Positions 38,130-47,108 of a stretch of DNA of 64,000 nt are shown piece by piece. This DNA is from CAVSSX01 sp963730735 (lineage in GTDB: Bacteria; Actinomycetota; Acidimicrobiia; Acidimicrobiales; RAAP-2): positions 94,078-158,077 of the forward strand of contig CAVSSX010000010.1 of NCBI GenBank assembly GCA_963730735.1, in the 5' to 3' direction. Below the pieces are notes generated by a model. The model did not search any database and was not told where the DNA came from. It saw nothing but the letters and a program-made list of their open reading frames with translations. Made by a program: the position numbers and the translations under genes. How positions within the stretch are numbered: position 1 is the stretch's first letter; every line of letters begins with the position of its first letter.

Positions 38130-39359
38130 TCAGGCACCGAACTCGATGATGCCACGATCCCGCCGTCGTCCCTTCTTCCGCCCCGTTCCGGGGTACGCCG
38201 AACCTGGAGCGTTCTTCCTGGTCAACGGACGCAGACGGAAGAACTGTCGGATCTCGCGGACGAAGAGCTCTGGCTGCTCCATCGCCGCGAAGTGCCCACC
38301 CCGCTCTACCTCGTTCCAGTAGACGAGGTTCGGGAACGCCGCTTCGACCCAGCGCCTCGAGGGGGCGTGGATCTCCCGGGGGAACTTCGAATAGCCGGTG
38401 GGAACGCCGACCGGGTCCGAGGGGGTCCGGCGGTAGCTCTCCCAGTAGAGGCGGGCCGAGGACGCACCGGTATTGGGCAACCAGTAACACATGACGTTGT
38501 CGAGCAGCTCGTCCCGGGTGAAGGCATTTTCCGGGTGGCCGGAGCAGTCGCTCCAGGCGTGGAACTTTTCGAGGATCCACGCCGCCTGCCCAGCCGGGGA
38601 ATCGGCCAGGCCGTATCCGAGGGTCTGGGGGCGGGTGGACTGCTGGGAGGAGTACCCGGTACCCCGACGCACGAATTCGCGACTGGCGGCGATCGATGCC
38701 TGTTCGGCCTCGGTGAGCTCGTCACCAGGGGCCGCCGTCGCGCCCAGGGCCAGGGTGAGGTGGACCCCGGCACAGTGCTCGGGGTCGACCTGGCCGATGC
38801 CCGATGTCACCGACGCGCCCCAGTCCCCGCCCTGGGCCCCGTAGCGGGTGTAGCCCAGCCGGGCCATGAGGGCCGCCCAGGCCTCGGCGATGTGCTGCAC
38901 CGTCCAACCTGTCCGTTGCGGCTTGTCGCTGAAGCCGTAGCCCGGGAGCGACGGGACCACGACGTGGAAGGCATCGGCCGACGACCCCCCATGCGCCACC
39001 GGGTCGGCCAACGGTTCGATGACCTTCAGGAACTCGACGACCGAGCCGGGCCAACCGTGGGTGAGGATGAGCGGGAAGGCATCGGGCTCGGGCGACCGGA
39101 CGTGGAGGAAGTGGATCCCGAGACCGTCGAGCGGGGTCCGGAACTGACCCAACTGGTTGAGCCGGCGCTCGGTGACCCGCCAGTCGTACTCCTCGGCCCA
39201 GTAGGCGCAGATCTCCTGGACGTAGTTGAGCGGGATGCCCTGTGACCAGTCGTCCACCGTCTCGGGCTCGGGGAACCTGGTGCGCACCAGGCGGTCCCGG
39301 AGGTCGACCAGGTCGGCCTCGGGCGTGGCCAATGTGAACTCGGTGACGTCGTCGCTCAT
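38130..39359 (-). CDS. Epoxide hydrolase (EHN-type alpha/beta hydrolase)
   Basis: 409 aa. The N-terminal EHN domain (LRDRLVRTRFPEPETVDDWS, then YWAEEYDWRVTERRLNQLG) is specific to microsomal-type epoxide hydrolases. The hydrolase core has the oxyanion motif LTHGWPGSVVEFL, nucleophile Asp in GAQGGDWGASV and the catalytic His in ERGGHFAAMEQPE. It opens epoxides to diols. The basic C-terminal tail (GRKKGRRRDRG) is unusual. Lies upstream of the VOC gene on the same strand. Confidence 0.9.
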   Translation of the reverse strand: MSDDVTEFTLATPEADLVDLRDRLVRTRFPEPETVDDWSQGIPLNYVQEICAYWAEEYDWRVTERRLNQLGQFRTPLDGLGIHFLHVRSPEPDAFPLILTHGWPGSVVEFLKVIEPLADPVAHGGSSADAFHVVVPSLPGYGFSDKPQRTGWTVQHIAEAWAALMARLGYTRYGAQGGDWGASVTSGIGQVDPEHCAGVHLTLALGATAAPGDELTEAEQASIAASREFVRRGTGYSSQQSTRPQTLGYGLADSPAGQAAWILEKFHAWSDCSGHPENAFTRDELLDNVMCYWLPNTGASSARLYWESYRRTPSDPVGVPTGYSKFPREIHAPSRRWVEAAFPNLVYWNEVERGGHFAAMEQPELFVREIRQFFRLRPLTRKNAPGSAYPGTGRKKGRRRDRGIIEFGA

Positions 39360-39451
39360 GGGGATCCCCCTCCGTTCGCCCCCTACTCTCGCCCAACTCG
39401 CCGAGCGGCGCGGCGACCCGGACCCCAGTAGCCGCCGCCTACCATCGGGCC

Positions 39452-39703
39452 ATGTCGCGGCGGGTCGACGAGGGCTGGACGGTGTTGGTGAGCTACACCA
39501 CCCCCGGCGTGGACCGGTGCGTGGACCTGTTCTGCCGACCCGACGCCACCTACGGCTTCGAGGAGTTCCGACGGGACCCCGAGGACCTGGGGACGTGGAC
39601 GCCACTGAGCTATTACTCGGCCGCCTCCTTCGACACTGCGGCCGCGGCCGAGGCCGCTGCCCGGGCGGCGGTACCGTGGCTCGACCGGCAGCTCGGGACC
39701 TGA
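39452..39703 (+). CDS. Hypothetical protein, 83 aa
   Basis: A short acidic protein (WTVLVSYTTPGVDRCVDLFC, then an Ala-rich helix AAAAEAAARAAVPWL). Two Cys residues are six apart. I do not recognise a family. It starts 92 nt from the divergent epoxide hydrolase and converges on the PEP-mutase-like gene; GC bias and intact frame make it plausible coding sequence. Confidence 0.55.
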   Translation: MSRRVDEGWTVLVSYTTPGVDRCVDLFCRPDATYGFEEFRRDPEDLGTWTPLSYYSAASFDTAAAAEAAARAAVPWLDRQLGT

Positions 39704-39709
39704 ACGGCC

Positions 39710-40567
39710 TCAGTCCCGGAGGCGCACCGGCCGGCCCGTCCGCGTGGCCCAGGTCTGGACGAGCTGATCGGTGCCCACCTCGTCGATCAGGATCTCCTTG
39801 TCGGGGAGCTCGAAGGACCCGTCGGGCACATCACCGTGGTCACGGAGGTGGGTGGCGAGCTCGTAGTGCACCCGAGCCGCCGACGCCGTTCCCCACCCGG
39901 TGAAGAGGGAGAACGTCTGCCCGGGCAGCAGGGGCCCGTAGCCGGCGATGGGCAGCGGGACCTCGGCGGCGACCTGGGCCGCCTGCTCCGCCGTGGCGAA
40001 CGTGGGCAGGAAGACATCGGCGCCGGCTTCGGCGTACGCCAGGCCCCGGCGGATCGTCTCCTCGAGCGACCCGGTGCCCCCGCCCCACGCCGCATGGAAC
40101 TCGTCGCACCGGGCGATCACGACGAAGTCGGGGTCCCGCCGGGCCTCGACCGCTGCCGAGATACGGGCCTGCATGTCGACGATGGACATGAGAGGACCGT
40201 CGTAGGTGGTGTGCTTCGGGGTGGTCTCGTCCTCCATGTGGATGCCGGCCACGCCGACGTACTCGAACCGTCGGACGGTCCGGTGCACGTCGGCGACCGA
40301 CTCGCCGGCCTGGTCGGCGTCGACGATCAGCGGGATGCTGATGGCCTCGGCCACCCGGCCGGCCTGCTCGATCATCTCGGTCGGGGTGAGGGCCCCCGCA
40401 TCGGGGATGGCGTAGTGCATCATCCCCGTGGCGTGCCCGCCCATGTACGCCGATGCGAACCCCACGTGCTCGACGATGCGGGCGCTCAGGGCGCTGTAGC
40501 AGTCGGGGACGATGAAGGGTTCCCCGCTATCGAGAAGGGCACGGAATGCCTGTTGCCTGGTGGTCAT
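39710..40567 (-). CDS. Isocitrate lyase / PEP mutase superfamily protein
   Basis: 285 aa TIM barrel. PDCYSALSARIVEHVGFASA, then IVDADQAGESVADVHRTVRR (metal-binding Asp), VAGIHMEDETTPKHTTY and VVIARCDEFHAAWGGG. Most members cleave or mutate 2-hydroxy or phosphono acids (methylisocitrate lyase, carboxyphosphonoenolpyruvate mutase, oxaloacetate decarboxylase). The lyase active-site KKCGH motif is absent, arguing against true isocitrate lyase. ATG 40567 chosen at the start of conservation. Confidence 0.82.
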   Translation of the reverse strand: MTTRQQAFRALLDSGEPFIVPDCYSALSARIVEHVGFASAYMGGHATGMMHYAIPDAGALTPTEMIEQAGRVAEAISIPLIVDADQAGESVADVHRTVRRFEYVGVAGIHMEDETTPKHTTYDGPLMSIVDMQARISAAVEARRDPDFVVIARCDEFHAAWGGGTGSLEETIRRGLAYAEAGADVFLPTFATAEQAAQVAAEVPLPIAGYGPLLPGQTFSLFTGWGTASAARVHYELATHLRDHGDVPDGSFELPDKEILIDEVGTDQLVQTWATRTGRPVRLRD

Positions 40568-40669
40568 GGGACCCGAGTTCCTTTCCCCCGTGGCCCGGAG
40601 CCGGACCACGCAGGAGCCTGCCCCCGGCCACCGGGCGCCTGCAAATAGGCCGGCCGGGCCGAGCCCGTC

Positions 40670-41203
40670 CTACGCCCCGGGCGTCCTCAGGTGGAGCAGG
40701 ACCAGGGGAACGTCACGGCCGAGGGACGACGTCTGCGCCTGGTAGCGCTCGAGGTCGGGGTGTTGCTGGGCGACGGCGGCGAAGACCGCCGTGCGCTCCT
40801 CGCCGAGGGCGACCCGACCCACCGCCGGCGTCTGGCGGCGGTTGATGCGCACCCAGCACTGCGGGTCGGCCATGAGGTTGCCGACCCAGAACGGGTTGGT
40901 CGGGCCGCCCCCCTTGGTGCCACAGACCACCAGGTCGTCCTGGTAGCGGAAGAAGGGCAGACAGGAGGTCCGCAGCGCGCCCGACGCCGACCCGATCGTG
41001 GTCAGCAGGAGGTTGTCGCGGTGATACGAGCGACCGGCGGCCTTGGCGAACTCGAAGGCGATCAGGGACTGACCGGTCCACCGGGTGATGAACCGGTCGA
41101 TGGCCTTCCCCCGTGGCGTCGGCTTCAGCACGATCATCCACGGTCGGCCGTGCGACGAGAACGAGACCCGTCCCTCAAGTGTCGATGTCGGCTTCGGCTC
41201 CAT
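40670..41203 (-). CDS. Deazaflavin (F420)-dependent nitroreductase-like protein, Ddn family
   Basis: 177 aa split-barrel protein. LLLTTIGSASGALRTSCLPF and FWVGNLMADPQCWVRINRR match the Ddn/FDOR-B group that uses reduced coenzyme F420, as found throughout actinobacteria. Start ATG 41203 follows the promoter-containing region shared with the response regulator. The natural substrate may be a quinone; it is not shown by sequence. Confidence 0.82.
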   Translation of the reverse strand: MEPKPTSTLEGRVSFSSHGRPWMIVLKPTPRGKAIDRFITRWTGQSLIAFEFAKAAGRSYHRDNLLLTTIGSASGALRTSCLPFFRYQDDLVVCGTKGGGPTNPFWVGNLMADPQCWVRINRRQTPAVGRVALGEERTAVFAAVAQQHPDLERYQAQTSSLGRDVPLVLLHLRTPGA

Positions 41204-41411
41204 CGTCCCCCCTGGCGTGTTGCCCCACCTCCAGCATGCCATTCGGGGTTGTCGGCGGCCCGGCCGGGCCCCGAACCGCCGGGACGGGGACGGCCGACTC
41301 CCGGGGCGGGGCCGCCCGGGAGCCCAGGGTACGGGTCCGCCGGAAATACCAGAGCCCTACGTTGTTGTGTGGAGGTGGGTCCGTGCCTTCCCCCACCCGA
41401 CGTAGGAAGAT

Positions 41412-41421
41412 CGTTTAAACG
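41412..41421. promoter_or_regulatory. Small palindrome upstream of the response regulator
   Basis: CGTTTAAACG is a perfect 10-bp dyad 39 nt before ATG 41461, followed by GTGGGG...CCCCAC arms. It is one of few AT-rich spots in the 257-nt gap. A binding site is possible; nothing more can be said. Confidence 0.25.
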
Positions 41422-41460
41422 TGGGGCGTCGCCGACCAGGGCGTTCCCCACACTGACGGC

Positions 41461-42114
41461 ATGAACGAGATCGCCGTGGCCATCGTCAACCGTCAGCCGG
41501 TGCTGTCCCAGTCGCTGTCGGCCTACCTGTCGGACCAGCCCGAGCTCCGGGTCGTCGACTCGGCGAGCACGGCGGCGGAACTGGCCGACGTCATCGCCGT
41601 CCGATGCCCCGACGTCCTGGTCGTCGACGCCGAGTTCAGCCCGGCCCACGGCATCGAGATCCTCGAACAGTTGAAGGCCATGCCCTGCGCCCCCGGCGTC
41701 GTCGTCTTGATGCGCGAGCACGACCGGGCCACGGCGGCCAACGCTCTTCGGCTCGGTGCCCAGGGGTTCGTCGTGAAGACCGCCCCCGTCCACGAGCTCG
41801 TGGAGGCCATCCGGTGCGTGGCCCAGGGTCAGAAGTGGGCGTCACCGCCCCTGCTGACCGTGATGCTGTCCGAGCCCACCAACTCGGTCGCCGAGGAGGC
41901 CCGACGGCGGCTGGCCACGCTCACCCGGCGAGAGCTGGACGTGCTGACGCTGCTGGTCGAGGGGCTCAGCCAGAAGGAGATCTCGGCCCGGCTCCACGTG
42001 TCGAGCTACACCATCCGGTCGCACAGCCAGAACCTCCAGAAGAAGCTCGGCGTGCACTCGGCGGTGGCGGCGGTCGCCCTGGCCCACCACGCCAACCTCG
42101 TCCCGGCAGCGTGA
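41461..42114 (+). CDS. LuxR/NarL-type regulator with atypical receiver
   Basis: 217 aa. The receiver (1-120) keeps phosphoacceptor-equivalent Asp56 (DVLVVDAEFS) and the Lys in FVVKTAPVHE. Strand 1 ends in AIVNRQP, so the Asp pair that binds Mg is Asn10-Arg11. The C-terminal HTH is complete (LTRRELDVLTLLVEGLSQKE, then SSYTIRSHSQNLQKKLGV). Without the acidic pocket, normal phosphorylation is doubtful; control by ligand or protein contact is possible. It is a paralogue of the partial protein at 1-502. It is followed by the convergent STAS gene. Confidence 0.88.
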   Translation: MNEIAVAIVNRQPVLSQSLSAYLSDQPELRVVDSASTAAELADVIAVRCPDVLVVDAEFSPAHGIEILEQLKAMPCAPGVVVLMREHDRATAANALRLGAQGFVVKTAPVHELVEAIRCVAQGQKWASPPLLTVMLSEPTNSVAEEARRRLATLTRRELDVLTLLVEGLSQKEISARLHVSSYTIRSHSQNLQKKLGVHSAVAAVALAHHANLVPAA

Positions 42115-42278
42115 GCAGCGGACCAGGACCGGCCGTGCCGGCGTTGCGCTACGACCCGCCCGCCCTTCGCGCCTATCTGCGGCGTCACCGGCGCGACAGT
42201 TTCACGCGGACGTCGCGGCTGGGCGGGCTGTCGAGGGACGTTCGCCGAGCGAACGAGCCCGAACTGGGCAGGGGCCGC

Positions 42279-42680
42279 TCAGACGACGACGGGTTCGGCG
42301 GTGCCGTGCAGCACCTCGCCGACGGGCATCCGGTCGCCGGCGTCCCAGAGGGCGTCCTCGAGCGTCGGGAAGATGGCGATTGACCGGTTGAGCCCGGTGA
42401 TCTCGAAGATGCGCGTAGCCAGGAAGTTCGGGCTGACCACCCGCAACTGACCCCTGGCGCCCTGGCAGCGGCGGTAGGTGCGGAGCAGGAGGCGCAGGGC
42501 CGTCGAGTCGAGGAACGTCGTCTCGGTCAGGTCGATGACGACCGCCGAGCCGAAGGCGGCCATGGCCGTCTCGATCTCGAGGTCGAGCTCGGTCACGGTG
42601 GAGATGTCGATCTCGCCGATGACCGAGATCACCGCCGTCCCGCCGTAGGGATGAATTGTCACTCCGATGAGCGTCTGCAT
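42279..42680 (-). CDS. STAS-domain anti-sigma-factor antagonist
   Basis: 133 aa. VISVIGEIDISTVTELDLEI and the phosphorylatable motif VVIDLTETTFLDSTALRLLL, with Ser in FLDSTAL, mark an SpoIIAA/RsbV-like antagonist. It would bind an anti-sigma kinase of the RsbW type, releasing a stress sigma factor; no kinase gene is nearby. ATG 42680 has a GGAGGTG site. Confidence 0.88.
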   Translation of the reverse strand: MQTLIGVTIHPYGGTAVISVIGEIDISTVTELDLEIETAMAAFGSAVVIDLTETTFLDSTALRLLLRTYRRCQGARGQLRVVSPNFLATRIFEITGLNRSIAIFPTLEDALWDAGDRMPVGEVLHGTAEPVVV

Positions 42681-42999
42681 TGCCGCACCTCCACCCTTGT
42701 AACGCTCGGTGCGCCCTGAACCCACGGTCGGGGGCCGAGAAATCTACGAAATTTGCATGAGACAGGAAATTCTTTGCGCCTACAGCACACTCAATCTACG
42801 CAACCGGCATTGTAAGCAGGTCGGGTCCGAGTGCGCCACCCCCGGTGCAAGAAATGTCGGGCCGTCGTGACCGCCCCAGTGGGAGAAGGTCGCGTTGGAT
42901 CTCCGCACGGAGGATCCACCCTCGGATCTGGGTCATGCTGTCGTTTCCGATGCGACCGACATCGCCACCCGGCCCGAACGGCACCCGTAGGACGGCGGG
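42681..42999. other. Divergent intergenic region, AT-rich in part
   Basis: 319 nt between the divergent STAS and membrane-protein genes. The part at 42735-42820 is AT-rich and holds two AATCTACG octamers (about 42742 and 42793), likely promoter territory for the STAS gene. I see no gene, tRNA or strong hairpin. Confidence 0.4.
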
Positions 43000-44406
43000 A
43001 TGACGGCGCGCGTCGAGCCCGGGCGCAGCCGGGGCATGCGGGCCCGGCAGCTGCTGCGGATCCGCACGCTGTGGATCTCGGCGCTGGCCATCACCGGGGT
43101 GCTCATCTTCCTGGTGACGCTGGTCTACATCGGTTCGGTCGTCGACCCGCTCGACCATCTGAGCGGGCTCCCGGTGCTGGTGGTCAACGACGATGCCGGC
43201 GCCACCGCTGGCCCGACGCACGTGAACCTGGGCGACAAGGTGGTGTCGGCGCTCCGAGACACGCCGGCGGTGGCCGATCGGCTCACCCTCGAGTCCTCGA
43301 GCCTCGCCGACGCCAGGTCCCGCATGGACACCGACGGGGCCTACGCCACCATCGTGCTCCCGAGGACCTTCTCCTCGTCGACACTCGAGCTCTACGGCGT
43401 TGGCTCGTCGAGCACGAGTGCCCCCGGCCTGCCGGCCGTCGAGCTCCTGACCAACGTCCGAGCGGGCAGTCTCGGGGTGAGCCTCGCCTCGGGCGTGGCC
43501 AGCCCGGCCCTACTGGCCATCTCGCACGCCCTCGGCCACACCCTGAGCGGGACCTTCCCCGCCCCAGCCGGCGCGTCGGCGAGCACCCTGGCACTGCGGG
43601 CCAACCCGATCACCATCACCACCGTGCCCTATCGCCCACTGCCCCCGCACTCGGCCCTGGGCCTGAGCGCGTTCTACATCTCCCTGCTCGCCATCATGTG
43701 CGGCTTCCTGGGCGGCACGCTGATCAACGCCACCGTCGACGGCGCCCTCGGCTACGCCACGACGGAGATCGGGCCGAAGTGGACGCAGCGCATGCCGGTG
43801 GCCATCAGCCGGTGGCAGACCCTGGCGGCCAAGTGGGTCATGGCCCTCGTGATCCCCCCGATCCTCGTGTTGCTCCTCTTGGCCGTGGCCGTCGGCATCC
43901 TGCACATGGACGCCGCCTACTTCGGCCTCCTCTGGCTCTTCCTCTCCTTCGGTGCCGTCGTGATCGCCCTCGGCACGCTCGTCCTCTTCGCCGCCTTCGG
44001 GAACCTGGGCCAGCTGGTGGCCATGCTCGTCTTCATCTACCTGGCCCTGGCGTCGTCAGGCGGGACGATCCCGGTCCAGGCGCTCCCCGGGGTCCTCAAG
44101 TTCACGGCCAACTTCGAACCGCTCCGGCAGGTCCTCGACGGGACGCGCGCCATCCTCTACTTCAATGCCTCCGGCGCGGCCGGGCTGACCCGGGGCTTCG
44201 TCCTCACCGGGCTGGGGCTGGTGCTGTGGCTCGTCCTCGGGGTCGCCGTCACCACCTGGTACGACCGTCGGGGCCTGGTCCGGATGGAGCCCGACGTCCT
44301 CGAGTACGTGAACCGGTCGGCGGCGGCCTACGTGGCGCGCTCGGAGACCGACGCCTCGTCGGGGTCGCACGACGCCCCGCCCGACGAATCGAGCGGAACG
44401 CCGTAG
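43000..44406 (+). CDS. YhgE/Pip (DUF3533)-like ABC-2-type membrane protein
   Basis: 468 aa. An N-terminal membrane anchor (LWISALAITGVLIFLVTLVYIG, quoted to 20: LWISALAITGVLIFLVTLVY) is followed by a large extracytoplasmic domain (VLVVNDDAGATAGPTHVNLG, then VADRLTLESSSLADARSRMD). Five or six C-terminal membrane segments follow (FYISLLAIMCGFLGGTLINA, LVIPPILVLLLLAVAVGIL, LVAMLVFIYLALASSGG). The layout equals the YhgE/Pip and MmpL-less export proteins of Gram-positive bacteria, sometimes linked to type VII secretion (EsaA-like), but no such genes are here. Function unknown. Confidence 0.78.
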   Translation: MTARVEPGRSRGMRARQLLRIRTLWISALAITGVLIFLVTLVYIGSVVDPLDHLSGLPVLVVNDDAGATAGPTHVNLGDKVVSALRDTPAVADRLTLESSSLADARSRMDTDGAYATIVLPRTFSSSTLELYGVGSSSTSAPGLPAVELLTNVRAGSLGVSLASGVASPALLAISHALGHTLSGTFPAPAGASASTLALRANPITITTVPYRPLPPHSALGLSAFYISLLAIMCGFLGGTLINATVDGALGYATTEIGPKWTQRMPVAISRWQTLAAKWVMALVIPPILVLLLLAVAVGILHMDAAYFGLLWLFLSFGAVVIALGTLVLFAAFGNLGQLVAMLVFIYLALASSGGTIPVQALPGVLKFTANFEPLRQVLDGTRAILYFNASGAAGLTRGFVLTGLGLVLWLVLGVAVTTWYDRRGLVRMEPDVLEYVNRSAAAYVARSETDASSGSHDAPPDESSGTP

Positions 44407-44415
44407 TCAAGGACC

Positions 44416-44432
44416 GGGTCCCGGTTGGACCC
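44416..44432. terminator. Convergent hairpin
   Basis: GGGTCC (44416-44421) and GGACCC (44427-44432) around CGGTT in the 34-nt gap between two converging genes. Confidence 0.4.
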
Positions 44433-44440
44433 CGGCTACC

Positions 44441-45643
44441 TCAGGTGACGGCCCCGAGCTCTTTCATCTCGACGATCTGCTCCCACGAGAGACCGAGCTC
44501 GAGGAGGATCTCCTCGGTGTTCTCCCCGAGCTCGGGGGCGCGGGACGGACCGACGATGTGCTCGTCGAACTGGACCGGTGCGGCGACGATCTTGGCCACC
44601 TCCCCCGGACCCACCTCGTGCTCGCGGATGAAGCCGTTCGCCGTGACCTGCGGGTCGTCCAGGACCTCGAGGGTCGCCCGGAGCGGCTCCCACGGTCCGG
44701 GCAGGGTGGCGAACCGCTCGACCCATTCGGCGAGCGTCCTCGAGGCGAAGATCTCGGTCAGCGTCTGCACGCACTCGTCCCGGTTGTTGTAGCGGGCCGC
44801 CGCGTCGACGAAGCGCTCGTCGGCGATGAGGTCCTCCCGGTCGAGATGGGTGCAGAGCGGCCCCCACCAGCGGTCCGACTCCATCATCAAGAGCCCGATC
44901 CAGCGGCCGTCCGAGGTCTTGTAGTTGTTGGCGATCGGGTTCGAGACGGGCATCTCGACCCGGCTGAACTCGGACCCGATATGGGCCGAGTAGGTGATGT
45001 CGCTCGAGAGCGACCACATCGCCGTGCCGAGCAACGAGACGTCGACCAGCGCGCCCTCGCCGGTCCGCTCCCGATGGAAGAGGGCGGCGGCGACGCCGAA
45101 GGCGATGTTCATCGATCCCGTCTTGTCACCGAAGCCCGGGCGTGACCGCACCGGACGCTCGGCGTCGGGCGCCGTCAGGGTGTACGCCGTGCCGCTCCGG
45201 AGCCAGTGGGTCACGGCGTCGTAGCCCGGCTTGCCGGCGTCGGGGCCCCGAGGCCCGGTCGACGTGGCCCGGACGTAGACGATGTCCGGCTTGATGGCCC
45301 GGATGTCCTCGACGTCGAACTGGTTCTTGGTGCGGGCCCCGGGCAGGGCATTGGTCATGAAGACGTCGGCCGACTCGACCAGCTTGCGCAGGAGCTCGCG
45401 GCCCTCGGGTCGGGACACGTCGAGCCCGATACTCCGCTTGCCCCGGTTGGCCTGCTCCATGGCCAGATGGCTCGGGACCAGGCCGCGACCGCCGGTCTCG
45501 AGGCCACGCTGCGGGTCACCCCGGGTCGGGTGCTCCACCTTGATGACCTCGGCGCCGAAATCGGCCAGGACGGCGGCCGCCGAGGGGACGAACATCCACG
45601 TCCCGACCTCCACCACCTTCACCCCGGCGAACATCTCGCTCAT
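44441..45643 (-). CDS. Family III CoA transferase (CaiB/BaiF)
   Basis: 400 aa. The N-terminal VKVVEVGTWMFVPSAAAVLA and ADFGAEVIKVEHP bind CoA; the catalytic Asp is in RSRPGFGDKTGSMNIAFGV. Other family segments are GKRSIGLDVSRPEG and GEGALVDVSLLGTAMW. It moves CoA between carboxylic acids without a ping-pong acyl phosphate. It heads, divergently, the CoA-ester gene cluster at 45.9-51.4 kb (thioesterase, enoyl-CoA hydratase), so it probably activates the substrate of that pathway. Substrate unknown. Confidence 0.9.
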   Translation of the reverse strand: MSEMFAGVKVVEVGTWMFVPSAAAVLADFGAEVIKVEHPTRGDPQRGLETGGRGLVPSHLAMEQANRGKRSIGLDVSRPEGRELLRKLVESADVFMTNALPGARTKNQFDVEDIRAIKPDIVYVRATSTGPRGPDAGKPGYDAVTHWLRSGTAYTLTAPDAERPVRSRPGFGDKTGSMNIAFGVAAALFHRERTGEGALVDVSLLGTAMWSLSSDITYSAHIGSEFSRVEMPVSNPIANNYKTSDGRWIGLLMMESDRWWGPLCTHLDREDLIADERFVDAAARYNNRDECVQTLTEIFASRTLAEWVERFATLPGPWEPLRATLEVLDDPQVTANGFIREHEVGPGEVAKIVAAPVQFDEHIVGPSRAPELGENTEEILLELGLSWEQIVEMKELGAVT

Positions 45644-45971
45644 CTCGGGCCGTCCACGGACACTCGAGCCTCGCTCTTCGACACGCGCAACGTTCTCCCC
45701 CTCGTCGATACCGATCGGGGCCAGATCCTACCGACAGTCCCCGCCAGCCCCTCCAAACACCAGGTCACGGTCGGTTCGAACCCCGGCGGCCGGCCCGGGA
45801 CCCGCCGCCCCGGCGCGCCGGCGGCCGGCCTGTGCCAACCTCCTGGTCGCCCCTCCGGACGGGGACGGCGAGCCGGCGGGTACCCGCCCCCGGGCGCAGC
45901 ACCGTCCGGTCGGGTGGGCTCGACGGCGGGGATCCGCCGGCGAGGGACGAACCGGTCGCAACAGAGGGGGC
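45644..45971. other. Divergent promoter region of the catabolic cluster
   Basis: 328 nt between the CoA transferase and the SnoaL-like gene. Very GC-rich with imperfect GCCGGCGG-type repeats at 45785-45835. I see no gene and no convincing operator. Confidence 0.4.
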
Positions 45972-46421
45972 ATGCCAGTGCAGGTCGACGACCTCGTCGT
46001 CAGGGAATCGGTGCGGGATCTGATCGCCCGCTACAACACCAACGGTGACACCGGGAGGTTCGAGGCGGTGGTCGAGCTGTTCGCCCCGGACGCCGTGGTG
46101 ACTTCGGCCGGCCGGACCTTCAGCGGCCAGGACGGCGTGCGGGAGCTCTTCGGTGCCGCCGGCGCCAGCCTGGTCGAGCTCAGCGAGGTCCCGATCATGC
46201 GCCACTTCACCTCGAGCCATCAGATCGACGTCCTGGAGGACGGCGGCGCCACGTCCTACTGCTACTTCCAGGCCTTCGTCGGCACCGGCGGGCTGGACCA
46301 CTGGGGCCGCTACATCGACCGGTTCGGGCCGGTCGACGGTCGCCTCCGCTTCACCGCCCGACGGATCGTCATCGACGGTCAGGTGCCCGACGGCTGGGCC
46401 GATCGGCGGGAGCTCCGATGA
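45972..46421 (+). CDS. SnoaL/NTF2-like protein
   Basis: 149 aa cone-shaped NTF2-fold protein: VRDLIARYNTNGDTGRFEAV, ELFAPDAVVTSAGRTFSGQD and MRHFTSSHQIDVLEDGGATS. Members are isomerases, hydratases or cyclases of steroids and polyketides. ATG 45972 follows AGAGGGGG. The downstream thioesterase start overlaps its stop, so it belongs to the same operon. Reaction unknown. Confidence 0.82.
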   Translation: MPVQVDDLVVRESVRDLIARYNTNGDTGRFEAVVELFAPDAVVTSAGRTFSGQDGVRELFGAAGASLVELSEVPIMRHFTSSHQIDVLEDGGATSYCYFQAFVGTGGLDHWGRYIDRFGPVDGRLRFTARRIVIDGQVPDGWADRRELR

Positions 46422-47065
46422 CGTCACCCGTCCACGACGACGCCGCCGCCGCCTACCAACGGGCGCTGGCCCTGGCCGCCGAGCCCCCGTCCGACGCCGC
46501 CTCGGCCATCCGGCTGGTCGAGTCGGTGCGCCGGCTGGTCGAGCTGGCCAACGCCAACGACGCCGACGACGCTCTGCTCGAGGAGATCGCCGCCGACGTC
46601 GACCGGGTGTCGGCACTCCTGGCCGGCCACGCCGAATCGAGCCACTACGCCCGGGGTGACCGCCTGGCCGGGATGACGGGGATCTTCCTCGCCCACCCGG
46701 TCATCGGGCCGCTCAACCCGCTCGCCCCGGGGATCGTCATGACCCCGCACGGCGACGAACTGATCGGCGAGGTGACGTACGGCCCGCCGTTCGAGGGACC
46801 ACCGAACTGCGTCCACGGCGGGCACATCGAAGCCGGGTTCGACGCCGTCCTGGCCATGACGGCCGGCATGCACGGCCGGGCCGGCCTGACCAAGGCGCTC
46901 CAGGTCGAGTTCGTCACCCCGACCCCGCTCAACACGCCGGTCCGCTACGTCGGGGTCATCGAGGAGCGGCGCAACCGCTCGACCGCCGTCCGGGCGGAGC
47001 TGCTGGCCGGCGACCAGGTCTGCGCCCGCGGCTCGAGCGTGCAGGTGATGCGACGACCGACCTGA
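46418..47065 (+). CDS. Hotdog-fold acyl-CoA thioesterase (PaaI/4HBT type)
   Basis: 215 aa. A helical N-terminal extension of about 90 residues precedes a hotdog domain: VTYGPPFEGPPNCVHGGHIE, AGFDAVLAMTAGMHGRAGLT, LQVEFVTPTPLNTPVRYVG. The HGG motif at the active site fits PaaI-like thioesterases of ring-degradation pathways. It overlaps the SnoaL-like gene by 4 nt. Confidence 0.85.
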   Translation: MTSPVHDDAAAAYQRALALAAEPPSDAASAIRLVESVRRLVELANANDADDALLEEIAADVDRVSALLAGHAESSHYARGDRLAGMTGIFLAHPVIGPLNPLAPGIVMTPHGDELIGEVTYGPPFEGPPNCVHGGHIEAGFDAVLAMTAGMHGRAGLTKALQVEFVTPTPLNTPVRYVGVIEERRNRSTAVRAELLAGDQVCARGSSVQVMRRPT

Positions 47066-47108
47066 CGCCGGGTCGTCACGCCGGGGGCCCGGTCCGTATC
47101 CTGGCCGC

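Noticed and set aside
39710..40567. Isocitrate lyase (aceA)
   Set aside because: The catalytic KKCGH motif is missing and the protein is only 285 aa; it belongs to the wider PEP-mutase superfamily.
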